From Caprella mutica (lineage: Eukaryota; Arthropoda; Malacostraca; Amphipoda; Caprellidae), in contig CANNZV010001605.1 in assembly GCA_947561585.1 (NCBI GenBank), positions 62,001 to 126,000 of the forward strand: a DNA stretch of 64,000 bases, written 5' to 3'. Shown piece by piece: positions 1-11,309 of this stretch. Position 1 is the stretch's first letter. Each line of letters begins with the position of its first letter. Both the position numbers and the translations under genes were made by a program. Below the pieces are notes generated by a model, which was not told the DNA's origin, made no database searches, and saw only the letters and a list, made by a program, of their open reading frames with translations.

Positions 1-581
1 GGTTACAATTTATCCATACGGTTACAAGTGCATACTTATTCATCTTCACATCGACCTTCTGAGAGAGAGAAAAAAAATATTAAAGTAATCAGGATCCTTG
101 GGAATATTTTTTCGGTGATTCTCATTATTTCAAGATTAGTGATGGAATGTACAGTGCAATGCGAGCGTTCTGCTTGATCATGCAGAATTGATTTCTTACC
201 GTAAGTTATCGAAGTAAAGCAATTTATCTTGAAAAATAATAGCCAAATTGTTGTTTAATGCATTTCATTATTTTTTCAATCATTTAAGTTCCTTACATTT
301 ACAATTGTGCTTCTTCTTAATGATTTACGAAATTATGCCCTAAAATAGGGTTCACTTTCATTATGCAAATGGACAATAAAACAGGAAAAACACATTATAT
401 ACTGAATTTTATTAATTGAATTGTAACGCACATGACAATTTATAATGTTCTTATTCTTCCAATACATTATTTTTATGTAAAGCATGTTCAACAAAACAAA
501 AAGAGTTTTTTAAGTCAGCTATGAACCAACATTACTTCCTCCATTCATTAAAACTGTTATGAGGCGCCTGCCCACTGCTGA
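1..581. other. AT-rich leading segment, no gene seen
   Basis: No open frame, splice-supported exon, or recognisable repeat was found. A short GA-rich run lies near position 60. The segment ends where the decayed transposase on the minus strand becomes recognisable. Confidence 0.5.
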
Positions 582-1500
582 AGTCCATTTTTCAGTTTAA
601 AAGGGTTCGATTGATCAGCAAGCACTCACAATTGCTCCCACAGAACTTTTAAGATAGTGAATTGCTATTTTCCAACATGAATCCTCCTCTTGCCCATGGA
701 CCACAAGTTTTCTATCGGGTTTAAATCCGGGCTGTTTGGAGGTCACACCATTAAATTTTGCCCATTGAACCCATAGTCTGATAGCCAATTGGTGGTGTTC
801 TTGATCTATGCGCTGGAGCATCATCCTGTTGAAAAATCAGCAATCTTCTTTTCTGAATTGGCGGTTCATCAAACTAGGGCAGGAAGGCCTCTTCCAAAAG
901 ACTACAATATGCAATTGAATTCAGCTTTAACCCCCTTAGGTACTTTGTATGAGCCTATAAGTTCATTTCCGCGAATTCCATCCCAAAACATGACTCCTCC
1001 GCCGAATACGGTGGAAGGTCAATCATTAAGAGTACGTATTCGACGAATACGTACTCTTGCAGGTCAAACATTCAACACCCATCCAGATGACCATTCATCA
1101 GGCTCATCCAGGGTTGCACGACATTCATCGGTAAAGATCACATTGTTAAATTGGGTCTTCATGTAACTGTGGACCCATTCAACTCTTTTCTTCTTGTTTA
1201 CCTTGCTTAATGTGGGATTTTTGATGGGACATTTCACTTTAGCAAGGGTTTTGAGTACCTCACAACGGGTAGTTTCACTCACTTTAAGCACTCCGGCTGT
1301 TTCAAAAAATTGCTTACTGTGTTCATGGGATTTCTTTGATACTTCATATTTAATTTTGCGAAGATTACTGGCAGTTGACTTTCGCAAATGTGATTGATCA
1401 TTTAGGCGTCTTCTTAGGTGCAGCCAGACAGAATACAAGAAAGACGGTGCGAGCAGAAGCTTGACGCTGGCCACAACAAGTTCGCGATAATAGGTGGCCA
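582..1500 (-). pseudogene. Decayed Tc1/mariner (DD37E-like) transposase
   Basis: Read on the minus strand, 1500 to about 1064 gives a transposase N-terminal half with a helix-turn-helix-like segment and the catalytic motif FTDECRATLDEPDEW. It closely resembles FTDECRATLDGPDGW of the intact element at 56791-57804, and TTRCEVLKTLAK parallels STRNSVLGKFAK there. Further on come GGGVMFWDGI and, in another frame with a stop just before it, PPNSPDLNPIENLW, the block with the third catalytic acidic residue. Several stops and at least two frame changes lie between, so no protein can be made in one piece. I did not find clear terminal inverted repeats. It is an old member of the same transposon group as the 56.4-kb copy. 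Confidence 0.8.
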
Positions 1501-1545
1501 AACAGAAAGCGTGTTGGTGCGTGCGTTTATTATTATAGTTAAATT

Positions 1546-2040
1546 AAGGTCCTCTCCAGGCTTCTGGAGAAAAAATGAGTTTATTACATAATATTATAGA
1601 AAAAGGTCTAGGATCATTAATCTGCAACCGCATAAAATTATGTTCAGTATATATTTGTAATACTCTGTGCACAACAATTGTCTGAAACACTAATATGACG
1701 CTGAAAGAAATGATTGTATACTCTTTGATTTAATAATATAAAAAAACAATTCATGCCTTGCCTTTGTTTAGAGTGTAAATTATTCCCAGAAGTATATAAA
1801 CGTTTCTATAATAAGTTTCTCTTATTTTATACCTTCAAAGTAATATTTAATAATTGAAGCGAGACAAACGGTGTACATTCTTTTTCTTGCCCTCTTCGGA
1901 CTGAAAATTAACTAGTCAAACGGCTAAATGAGACTTTTGATTACAAAATCTCTAAAAACGTATAAAATTAAATATAAGCTATCAAATCTCATGGCATTTT
2001 CAACAAAATGATAAAACATATGTTACTAAATATAAGAAAA
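1546..2040 (-). repeat. Member of TTAA-flanked dispersed element family
   Basis: The start, AAGGTCCTCTCCAGG, and the following 120 bases match the reverse complement of the right end of the 593-bp element at 40422-41014. Further in, AGTATATAAACGTTTCTAT and the stretch around GGTGTACATTCTT match the same element. The copy is therefore reversed relative to that one. A TTAA lies at its left edge. Its far end fades out near 2040 and no second terminus was seen, so it is probably truncated. Confidence 0.6.
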
Positions 2041-2239
2041 ATATTTCTAGATTAATCATGTTATTATGATATGAGAGAAGTTATGAACTATCAGGATGAC
2101 TCTTTGAATTGTATTGATTTCATATATAAAATCATTTAAACCATTTTCATATGCAAAAATTCAGAATTAACTCGTACTTTAGCCATTCGATAATACCTCT
2201 AGTAATTGTAATTCGCTTTGTGGAACCTTTCTGATTTAC

Positions 2240-2745
2240 AACGTGTCCCAAATATTGGAATTTTCCAATTATTATGGCACCATCGATGGTAAATACACAA
2301 AACTTTGGATCTTTGAATTACAACTACAAGCAATATTTTAGCTGTGCTTCTACAACGCGTATAATAGATCAATATTATTTATAAATGTTGTTTGTGTTGA
2401 TGGTGTTGCCCTACGGAAATCAGAGTGATGGAGGAGTGTTTAGAAACAGCGATCTCAATAAATTTCTGGAGAGTAACCTATTTGATGTGAAAATATCCAC
2501 TAGTGTTTAGCTTGCCATATCCATAACAAAGGCAGCAACTGTCTTTCACAAAATGTTGGTAATGAGGGAAGGTATTGGCATGGATATCGTTGAAGCTGAT
2601 GAGGAAAGCAATTCGATTTATCATACAAACACTAGCTCAACAGTGAGGAAAAGTTCTCGAAACTCTTCTAATAATCGTAATATTCTCAAAGAATACTTTG
2701 CACCACTTGAAGGAAGTGTATCGTGGCAATTATTCATCTGACCAT
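2240..2745 (+). pseudogene. PIF/Harbinger transposase relic (HARBI1-like)
   Basis: The plus strand encodes, in one frame, a segment around FGSLNYNYKQYFS followed after a stop by SDGGVFRNSDLNKFLESN. Both match hallmark blocks of Harbinger-type DDE nucleases (a G-S-x-x-YNYK-x-FS block, then the SDGGVFR block). About 100 bases later another frame ends in NRNILKEYFAPLEGSVSWQ, which resembles the typical C-terminus of these proteins (…YF…EG.V.WQ). The middle of the domain and the third acidic residue are missing, and stops interrupt the frame. It is a dead copy. Confidence 0.7.
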
Positions 2746-3478
2746 GTAGCCGTTATACATTGGTCTGTGACTGAGGTGGCATACACGCGCCGGCAAAAGC
2801 GTGAACATTACATCAATGTGAACTACACGCTTTCAATCTTCCGCAAGCGCCAGTAATCTTGAGCACGCTAGCTCTAGCCTGCTTTTGGTGTGGCCACCCT
2901 TACGGAATTACATGGACGTATTTAATATCCACGTGCACGCTCGCGCCGTCTTTCTCGCTTTCTGTCTGGCCACACCCTTAGACGAATGATCTGATCACAC
3001 GGTGGTCTCTACGTAACTATTTTGAAATATCAAGCGTATAGACAGACCGATCCCAAGCATCCGAATAATTTCACTATGATCGATTTTAGTGAGACCCTTT
3101 TTTCTTGCTCATTTTTAGGAAATGTATTGCGGTTGCTTTATCAGAGCGAACACTTGATAAGTTCACAACCACACGCAAGCACGGTGCCACACACAGCCAG
3201 TCTCAGTAGCGTTGCATTCCGCCTACTCCCACCGTCACTCTTTCCCTCAAGTACAGTCTTACCTTCATACATAAAGAATAGAGCGATATCACAAACTATT
3301 TAATTCATATCTCTACCTCTATTTCACCCAAAGAATTTACAATTGAAAGTATCATTTTCATAACACTGTATGGCAATTCATTTTAATGGGATGACTTTTT
3401 AATGAAAATATACTGAGTATCCAAGGTTAATCTGACAGTACCTCGCGCACAGTTTGCATTACAGTCAAATAGTCGTAC
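2746..3478. other. Noncoding spacer with GC-richer repeat-like stretch
   Basis: The part from about 2760 to 2990 is markedly richer in G and C than its surroundings and holds two related direct motifs (GTGTGGCCACCCTTA near 2890 and TGGCCACACCCTTAG near 2966). This looks like a MITE or short interspersed repeat, but no termini could be assigned. No gene was recognised; the 93-codon frame at 3022 has no supporting features. Confidence 0.4.
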
Positions 3479-3514
3479 TATTTATATCTAAATATAAAAT
3501 TATATTTAATCAGT
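3479..3514 (+). promoter_or_regulatory. Core promoter of the Asn/Gly-repeat gene
   Basis: A TATTTATAT box at 3479-3487 is followed 30-32 bases later by the arthropod-type initiator TCAGT at 3510-3514, which places the likely transcription start at A3512. The predicted 5' leader to the ATG at 3608 is about 96 nt. The assignment rests on motif and spacing only; other TATA-like strings occur in this AT-rich stretch. Confidence 0.55.
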
Positions 3515-3607
3515 GTTTCTACAGTGTATCTTATATTTGCTTATCTCAATGTTTCAAATCAAATTATATCTTACTCCAAAGGTCTTTCTTCAGACTCCAA
3601 CACAATC

Positions 3608-4940
3608 ATGAGGTTGGTGTGGCTCTTCATCTTCGCTCTTGTCAGTGTTCTATCCGCCAATGCCGATGATGAAAAGAGCAATGAAGTTTTCAACGGGTAT
3701 TTGCTACCGGAACATCTGGCACTAGATAAAAAAGAATCCAAAGGAGAAAAAGAGGTGATTATATTTCACATTCACTCATGATAATAATTCAACATATCAT
3801 TAAAATGAACAGAATTGATATCACCTAATTAATTCTCATTCTATTTTCAGAAAATTTTGCCACATTTTTTTGATTCTAGGTCACTAATTGGCTATCTAGG
3901 TTCAGCCATGGGTAGACAGGGGAATAGTAATAATGGCAACAATGGCAATGATGGAAACAATGGCAATAATGGAAACAATGGTAATAATGGAAACAATGGC
4001 AATAATGGAAACAATGGCAATAATAATGGAAATAACGGAAACAATGGAAACAATGGCAATAATGGAAACAATGGCAATAATGGAAACAATGGCAATAATG
4101 GAAACAATGGCAATAATGGAAACGATGGCAATAATAATGGAAACAACGGCAATAATGGAAACAATGGCAATAATAATGGAAATAATGGCAATAATGGAAA
4201 CAATGGCAATAATGGAAACAATGGCAATAATGGAAACAATGGTAATAATGGAAACAATGGCAATAATGGAAACAATGGCAATAATGGAAACAATGGCAAT
4301 AATGGCAACAATGGCAATGGAAACAATGGCAATAATGGAAACAATGGCAATAATAATGGAAACAATGGCAATAATGGAAACAATGGAAATAATAATGGAA
4401 ACAATGGCAATAATGGAAACAATGGCAATAATGGAAACAATGGCAATAATGGAAACAATGGAAATGTTGGAGGAAATGGATTAGGATATGTTCAATTTTC
4501 AGGAGTTTTGTCAAAAGGTAACGGGATCGTCGTTGCCCTCAAAGCAGCTTTGTTTTTCAGCATTGCAACACTGCTGGCTATCGCAGTACCTGTTGTTTTT
4601 GGAATCGCCATTGGTAAGTTATAACAAAATTACTTTGAATCAATAACTTAGTTATTTATGTAACACATTGTTCAATAGTATTCATATTTCCTCAGGTTAC
4701 CTCAGGAAAGATAAAGAGGGAGCTGATTATCATGACGAATATCTTCCAATTGCTTATTCAGCAGCGCCACTTCATATACCTTCTCACACTTACATCTCGC
4801 CCCCTATCTACGAGGCTCAAAAAACCTTTGGATCATTTCACGCTAAAGGAACTTCAAATAGTCACCACTCGCACTACAGACGCTCAGATAGGACGAATAA
4901 CAAACTAGTGAAACGTCGTTCCATACACAGCAAAGTTTGA
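3608..4940 (+). CDS. Secreted or type I membrane protein with Asn/Gly repeat domain
   Basis: Three coding exons are inferred at 3608-3754, 3851-4613 and 4696-4940, joined by GT-AG introns of 96 and 82 nt. The donors are GAG|GTGATT and ATTG|GTAAGT, the acceptors TTTTCAG and TTCCTCAG, and the frame is kept across both. The product is 384 aa. Residues 1-18 are a signal peptide (MRLVWLFIFALVSVLSANA). Residues about 60-255 are almost only NNGN units. Residues 275-304 (from IVVALKAALFF to VVFGIAIG) form one hydrophobic span. An 80-residue tail rich in Tyr, His and Ser ends in a basic stretch. The layout implies an extracellular low-complexity domain and a cytoplasmic tail. No known family was recognised and the function is unknown. 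The ATG was chosen because it starts the signal peptide and lies behind a plausible promoter. Confidence 0.75.
3926..4466 (+). repeat. 18-bp in-frame coding minisatellite
   Basis: About 30 tandem copies of an 18-bp unit close to AACAATGGCAATAATGGA, mixed with shorter 9-bp half units, lie inside exon 2 of the gene at 3608. Unit lengths are multiples of three, so length changes keep the reading frame. The long opposite-strand frames here are by-products of the repeat. Confidence 0.9.
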
Positions 4941-6065
4941 GCACCTTTTAAAACGAGCGTTTCAAACTTTTGATTAATGACCCACAATAACAATTTTAAT
5001 TAGAAATGCATTTTGACAAATTTAGGAAATATTGGAATTATAAGCTAATAATATATATCATATAAGGAATAATTAATATAATTTATTAATATTTAATTTC
5101 AATTTAAATATAATTCATTTACGTATGAGATGAAATTCTCTCATCTGAAGTATTTACTAAGTAATTCTTTGTAATGTTGCTGTCACACTAGGATAGTATA
5201 TTTATTTATATTCAGGGATTATTACTGTATAATGTGCATTTATTTTTCATTTCAAAATCATCACATCAATAAGAATCATGTCATTTAGTCCTATATAATG
5301 ACAATACGTTTAGTTCACTAATTATAACTAATTCATTCAACTCAACTGCTCATCAACCCCATTAGTAACCTCATAAAATTAACTCCTATAATTTATGTTT
5401 GACTCTAAGACAACTGCCATGCACTATATTATAATAATTAGAGCCCGGATTTCTATGCCCTTTCATCTAGGCGGAATAGCACTAAAAACTATGCAAAATA
5501 TGCTTTTAAAATATCCCTTATAACCTATACTCTATGTGAAATATGCCGTCATAAATTGAATAGTTATACCTCAAATAACGTTTTCTTTATTTAAAAACAT
5601 TAAAAACATGCCGTATGAGTCAAATGGTAGACTTAATTACGTATACAGACTAAATTCTGATAACGTGTACATAAATCACGACTCAGTTTAGTTACCAAAC
5701 GGTAACTAAACTTTTAACTGAATAAAAGTAACAAGAAATGTATAATTGTCACTCCTTGATTACATATCTCATTTTCTATGAGTTATAGAAAGAAAATTTG
5801 ATTTAGAGTTATTGGAGTACTACGTATAAAAGCATATTAATAATAGTATACAGTCTTTCATTGTTTGTGACTGTGATGAAAGTTTAAAGTCGAGCATTTA
5901 TTAAATGTTTTATAATCCATCCATAGCTTAACTCTCACTCAGTATAGGTGAATAATTAATAGATACTTAGACTTCTATAATTATTGTGCTACATTTAACA
6001 AACAGCAATTTTATGCTCTATGAAATTTTTTTGGTAGTAGGGTACTAAGTTTCAAGTTATTGGTT
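4941..6065. other. AT-rich intergenic DNA
   Basis: This is the 3' flank of the Asn/Gly-repeat gene and AT-rich sequence beyond it. A perfect short hairpin, AGTTTAGTTACC with its complement, lies near 5686-5711. No coding frame of note, RNA gene or transposase was seen. Confidence 0.5.
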
Positions 6066-6213
6066 GGTTCTACAATTTCGGACACGTTAGAAAAGAAAAT
6101 TTTATAATTATTATTCAACTTCTATTCTAATTGGTATCATGGATACCAATTGAAATAAAAGTTAAATAATGATTATTATATAAAGATTTTCACGTGTTCG
6201 AAAGTATGGAACC
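6066..6213. repeat. 148-bp palindromic element (MITE-like)
   Basis: The sequence folds on itself around the centre ATTGGTATCATGGATACCAAT at 6139-6140. The arms run out to GGTTC on the left and GGAACC on the right, with inner pairing of TCGGACACG and CGTGTTCGA. It has no coding capacity. It looks like a palindromic miniature transposon, but no convincing target duplication was identified. Confidence 0.65.
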
Positions 6214-7389
6214 GTGCAATAACACGGAACTAACCCTAAAATAGGACATGTTGAATTTCTGAACTAATTGCTTCTAATAACCTCATCTGGATTATAATTT
6301 TTATGTTTTTTAGTTACCGAGAAATAATCACAAAAAATTGTCTCCGTTTTCTATGACTACGAACGGTTCTTTTTTCGAAACATGACTCGAAATAAGTACC
6401 ACTTTTGTTAAAGAGAGTTGTAATTAAAGTGAGGCCTGACTGTACTTTTCCTTAATTTTGATGTTGAATCCTGTTTCCCCATTTTCAAATGGAAAATAAT
6501 CGAAGTACATTTTTTCTAATTATTAAAAATGGAATTGGAAATGAAACCAAATTTAGTGCATCACTTTATTATTGATATATAACAATTGAATAATTTAGCA
6601 ACAAATAACCATAAACAATAATTTTCAGATTCTCAGTTCTACTAAGAGACAGCTAAAGTTTCTTTAATATATCTAACAAAATATCAGAACAAGAAAAATA
6701 AGTCTCTACGATATATGGTAAATAATGAAATTTCATTATTTATTACTTTTTATTTAATGTTCATTGTCTATATAAAGATAATAATTGTTTTTTAATTATT
6801 TAAAAAATGTATTCATCGTGCTAGATAAAAATAATAGTAGCTATATTTAGATATTAGGAGTTGCATGATACGATTAATTGTTTTTGACATTTTCTATTTT
6901 AGAGACATTCGATGATCGCTCAATAACGTTTTAAGTTTTAAAATCTTCTTTCTACTTTTAAAAACGGGGCGTTGACATCAGGTGAAGTAAGGCATCATGT
7001 TGGCATCATCCTCATTCAAATCTACAAAATTTACACTCTTACGCCTATGTTTAGCTTTTTCAAAGTGTGATACAACATACGATTTCTTGTAGCTAATTAG
7101 CTTCACATTGCATGGCTTGCATTTCAAAACACCGTTTTCATTGTAAAGCACATCTCTAAATTAATCAACTAAAATTCGTATCCTGACGTTATCAGACTGC
7201 TTAACTTTAGGCATTAAGAATTGTTAAGACTACGAACACTTGGAGCTAGATTTTCTAAAATATTATAACAAAGAAGGTAAATAGAAAATGGAAAAAATTA
7301 AAATATCGATCTTGTACAATGTATACTGTAGCATAGACAAAATACCCTTAATTAGAATTTTATATATGCTTAGTATGCAAAATACATTA
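6214..7389. other. AT-rich intergenic DNA
   Basis: No gene, transposase remnant or tandem array was recognised in this stretch. Confidence 0.45.
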
Positions 7390-7857
7390 AGGCCTAGGTA
7401 AACTCCTAGTTTAGTTGACCCTTGGATAGGGTCAACTAAACTAGGAAGCGGGTATAATTATGATATTATGATATAAAGGGATGGTGTTGAAGAAAGTGCA
7501 GACAGTTGATCCAGTCTTGCGCATACTATTCTACTTGTAGAATGTTCAAGTGGCACAGTTTATAAAATTACAAATTGAAAACATTTTCTTGAATAGTTGA
7601 AGGATGGAAAATATTTTAAAAGTTCATATTTTTTTCAACCATAAGACATTCTCTTGCATAGTTGATCGGTATTATAGATACATATTATATTCAAATAATA
7701 TTTTCTTTTAATTTCAATTTCAATTGTAAAAATCATAATATCACAAAATAATTTAAACTTTCTATTGTTCAACGCTATAATATAGGATAAATATCCCGCT
7801 TCCTAGTTTAGTTGACCCTATCCAAGGGTCAACTAAACTAGGAGTTTACCAATGCCT
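7390..7857. mobile_element. MITE-like element with hairpins at both termini
   Basis: About 60 bp at the left end, starting GGCCTAGGTAAACTCC, is repeated inverted at the right end, which finishes GGAGTTTACCAATGCC. Each terminal repeat itself contains a perfect 17-bp-arm hairpin (7405-7445 and 7802-7842; arm CCTAGTTTAGTTGACCC). The middle 330 bp is AT-rich and noncoding. It looks non-autonomous. The superfamily is unclear because no target-site duplication stands out. Confidence 0.7.
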
Positions 7858-7979
7858 ATAAAGCATTATATCATATAAGATTTTATATAGGATAATTTCT
7901 GTATTTTAATTTGATAGAATAATTTTATATTATAATTTGATTCAATAATTTGTATTTCAATTTTGTATAATCCTTTTGT

Positions 7980-8620
7980 ATAACAACCACCAATATTTGT
8001 AAATAAAGTGCACAGTGAAGAGTTAAAACAACCACCAATAGTTGTAAATAAAGTGCACAGTGAAGAGTTAAAACAACCACCAATAGTTGTAAATAAAGTG
8101 CACAGTGAAGAGTTACAAACAACCACCAATACTTGTAAATAAAGTGCACAGTTAAGAGTTAAAACAACCACCAATATTTGTAAATAAAGTGCACAGTGAA
8201 GAGTTACAAACAACCACCAATAGTTGTAAATAAAGTGCACAGTGAAGTGTTAAAACAACCACCAATATTTGTAAATAAAGTGCACAGTGAAGAGTTACAA
8301 ACAACCACCAATAGTTGTAAATAAAGTGCACAGTGAAGAGTTAAAACAACCACCAATAGTTGTAAATAAAGTGCACAGTAAAGAGTTACAAACAACCACC
8401 AATAGTTGTAAATAAAATACACAGTGAAGAGTTAAAACAACCACCAATAGTTGTAAATAAAGTGCACAGTGAAGTGTTAAAACAACCACCAATATTTGTA
8501 AATAAAGTGCACAGTGAAGAGTTACAACAACCACCAATAGTTGTAAATAAAATACACAGTGAAGAGTTAAAACAACCACCAATAGTTGTAAATAAAGTGC
8601 ACAGTGAAGAGTTAAAACAA
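7980..8620. repeat. Tandem array of a 45/46-bp unit
   Basis: About 14 head-to-tail copies of a unit containing CCACCAATAGTTGTAAATAA followed by AGTGCACAGTGAAGAGTTA. Some copies carry one extra base, which shifts the frame, so the overlapping minus-strand open frames are artefacts. Unit-to-unit identity is high, indicating recent expansion. Confidence 0.9.
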
Positions 8621-8694
8621 CCGCTGCCTAACTGCGGATGCGTGGCCCTTAGCCAAAACTGCTATAATAGTAATATAATATTACAGTCGTGGCT
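8621..8694 (+). repeat. Fragment of GC-rich foldback element
   Basis: CTGCCTAACTGCGGATGCG and the following bases to GTGGCT match the central part of the foldback element at 27907-28364 (its positions near 28088-28160). Only this central piece is present, directly abutting the 45-bp array. Confidence 0.75.
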
Positions 8695-8949
8695 TCAATA
8701 GTTCTAGATAACTTGTGAATTGAAAGTTAAATAATTAATTAATTTAGTAGGTTTAACGTCTGTTAAGGAGCAGTCAGAAAAGAAAGTGGATTAATGAACA
8801 AAATCACTTAACACCGTCGGTGACAAGCTCATGGATCCGGAAAAGCTACTCTGTGAGTGCAGTCACTTAGCAAGGAATGTAACAAAAAGGGACACTATAA
8901 GAACCGGTTGCTGCACTCACAGATGGAAGAAAAAAATGAAGCTGCATGA
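8695..8949. other. Spacer, no gene seen
   Basis: No feature was recognised here. The open frame that starts at 8831 runs straight into the 16-bp array and is not a credible gene. Confidence 0.4.
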
Positions 8950-9226
8950 TCTATTCGATCAATTTTCCTTTCGATCAATTTTCCTTTCGATCAATTGTTG
9001 TGCGATCAATTTTCCTTTCGATCAATTTTCCATTAGACCAATTTTCCTTTCGACCAATTTTCCTTTCGATCATTTTCCTTTCGATCAATTTTCCATTCGA
9101 TCAATTTTCCTTTCGACCAATTTTCCTTCCGACCAATTTTCCTTCCGATCAATTTTCCTTTCGATCAATTTTCCATTCGATCAATTTTCCATTCGATCAA
9201 TTGCTTTCGATCAATTTTCCTAGACC
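8950..9226. repeat. 16-bp tandem array, probable solo foldback arm
   Basis: About 17 copies of TTTTCCTTTCGATCAA and close variants (Cs in place of Ts, CCATTCGA). The array ends TTTTCCTAGACC at 9226. On the minus strand this is GGTCTAGGAAAATTG, resembling the GGT-starting ends of the foldback elements at 12272 and 35484. No matching second arm or 9-bp target duplication was found, so this may be one arm of a broken element. Confidence 0.6.
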
Positions 9227-9574
9227 CATTAATTATTAATCAATGCAGCCTTTGTATCAAATGATGCTCTGCAGTCAAGAGGGTTTTGAAAATATCAATG
9301 TTGAAGGTTCAATTAGGTAGTCTGTGACGAACATTGCAATCAGAATGATAGAAGGGAACAATTTATCGTATTTTGTATAGTTTCCGACGGTAAATAGAAA
9401 ATTTTATATTCGAAAGCTCAAAATCCGAAAACCCTCAACGTTAAAAAATTAATAAATAATTTGATAGTATTGAAATCTCGCATGAATCTCTTAAATCAAT
9501 ATTCATATTGAATACAAATAATAATTTGGAATGTCCTCATTTCACATATCAACTTTATTCTGAAAATATTACTT
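9227..9574. other. Spacer, no gene seen
   Basis: AT-rich sequence between two tandem arrays. Nothing was recognised. Confidence 0.4.
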
Positions 9575-9987
9575 TCAAAAAGTAAATCAAATTTTAGAAA
9601 GTAAATCTAATTTCAGAAATTAAATCTAATTTCAAAAATTAAATGTAATTTCAGAAATTAAATTTAATTTCAGAAACTGAATCTAATTTCGGAAATAAAA
9701 TCAAATTTCAGAAATTAAATCTAATTTTAGAAATTAAATCTAATTTCAGAAATTTAACTCAATTTCAGAAATTAAATCTAATTACAGAAATTAAATCTAA
9801 TTTCAGAAATTAAATCTTATTTCAGAAATTAAATCTAATTTCAGAAATTAAATCTAATTACAGAAATTAAATCTAATTTAAAAAAAATAAATCTAAGTTC
9901 AGAAATTAAATCTAATTTTAATAATATTCAATCTAATTTCAATAATATTTAATCTTATTTCAATTAAATTCAATCTAATTTAAATGA
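9575..9987. repeat. 19-bp tandem array
   Basis: About 20 imperfect copies of CAGAAATTAAATCTAATTT. Toward the right the units lose the CAG and drift to AATAATATTCAATCTAATTT, so the array decays in one direction. Confidence 0.85.
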
Positions 9988-10370
9988 AATGAAATAATAG
10001 TTGTAAATAAAGTACAAAATGAGGAGTTAAAACAAAAACCAATAGTTGAAAATAACGTGCATAGTGAAGAGTTAAAAAAACCACCAATAGTTGTAAATAA
10101 AGAGCACTGTCATGTGTTAAAACAACCACTAATAGTTGTAAATACAGTACACAGTAAGGGATTAAAACAACCACTAATAGTTGTAAATAAAGTACACAAT
10201 GAGGGGTTAAAAACAACCACATATTGTTGTAAATAAATCACACAGTTAAGGGATAAAAAACCACCAATAATTGTAAATAATCAAATCGCAATGAGATGTC
10301 AAAACAACCACCAATAATTGTAATCAAATTTCAAAGTGAAGGATAAAATAACCACTAATAGTTGTAAATA
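9988..10370. repeat. Diverged second block of the 45-bp repeat
   Basis: Units share AATAGTTGTAAATAAAG and AACAACCAC with the array at 7980-8620 but are much more diverged and irregular in length. It may be the older flank of the same array, split by the insertion of the arrays in between. Confidence 0.75.
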
Positions 10371-10510
10371 AGGATCTAGGGAAATTTCACTGAGGAAAAT
10401 TCGACTAAAGTAGAAAGTTTCACTCGGGAAAGTTCCACTGAGGAAAAATCCACACAGGAAGATTCCACTGTGGAATGTTCCAATGCAGATAATTCCACTG
10501 GAAGAGAGAA
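10371..10510. repeat. Degenerate about 17-bp repeat, possible foldback arm
   Basis: It starts GGATCTAGGGAAATTTCACTG and continues with about eight degenerate copies of GGAAAGTTCCACTGAG-like units. The start resembles the inverted terminus GGTTCTAGGGG of the 35484 element. No partner arm with similar units was found. Confidence 0.45.
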
Positions 10511-11309
10511 CATTGCTGGGGTAAATACGATTGATAGAAGATTGAATAATGAGACTAATATCAATTTATTTAGTTTGAAGAGGAAGATCTGCTCAGAATA
10601 TCACCAACAAAAAAGCAGGTACAAGGAACCCTCGAGAAGAAGTGAGACAAGCATGTGGCTAAAGAAACATAGTTACCGCTAGTTTAGTGGATCATGATTT
10701 GGACAGTAAATCATCAAACATGATTGAGAAAGGGACACAATCCACAACATCTGCATTAACGGATAGGAAAGGAAGCTCAGAAATGGACAGGAGTCTATAT
10801 ATATAGATATTTCAGAGCCGTAAATATATAGTTCACTAAACGCTACTCTATGGGACTGTAGAATGGGTGTTCAATCTAACCAATCAGGTACCCCTCAGTT
10901 ACATGATGAAAGCTTCCTTAACTATTTAACCTTGTAAATAATAAATTTGGTTAGCAGATCAATGGATCGTACAAAAAATGTAACGTGACACTATAATACA
11001 AGACTTAAGACATTGGACATTAATAAGATACTACGCAAAGTTTAGTTAACTTATGAATGAGAAGACGACAAGCTAGTAGAGTAGAGAAACTTAAAAGGAG
11101 TTAACCTCTTAAAGGTATAATTGAAACCACAAAACCAAGATTAATTGCATATAAGCACACTGCCACCTACCGACGGAAGAATTCACTTAGATACTATAAC
11201 TTATCAAAATGAGATATACTCATTGTAAATAATTCTTCTATATTAAAATCTAGTAAATATTTAATTCAGTATGATTTTTATTATTTTCGAAAAAAAAAAT
11301 TATTCATGG
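10511..11309. other. Spacer, no gene seen
   Basis: Short frames are present (for example at 10470-10682), but none carries a recognisable domain or splice context. It includes a small ATATATAT run near 10800. Confidence 0.4.

Noticed and set aside
3876..4514. Frames of 183-212 codons on both strands across the Asn/Gly repeat
   Set aside because: They are shadows of an 18-bp repeat that is open in all frames. Only the frame joined to the signal peptide and membrane exons makes sense.
7866..8582. Overlapping minus-strand frames rich in ALYLQLLVVV
   Set aside because: They are translations of the 45/46-bp array. Extra bases shift the frame between units and there is no promoter or start context.
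10371..10940. Possible foldback element bounded by TTGTAAATAA at 10367 and again near 10932
   Set aside because: TTGTAAATAA is part of the neighbouring 45-bp repeat unit, so the match may be chance, and the right end has no matching arm.
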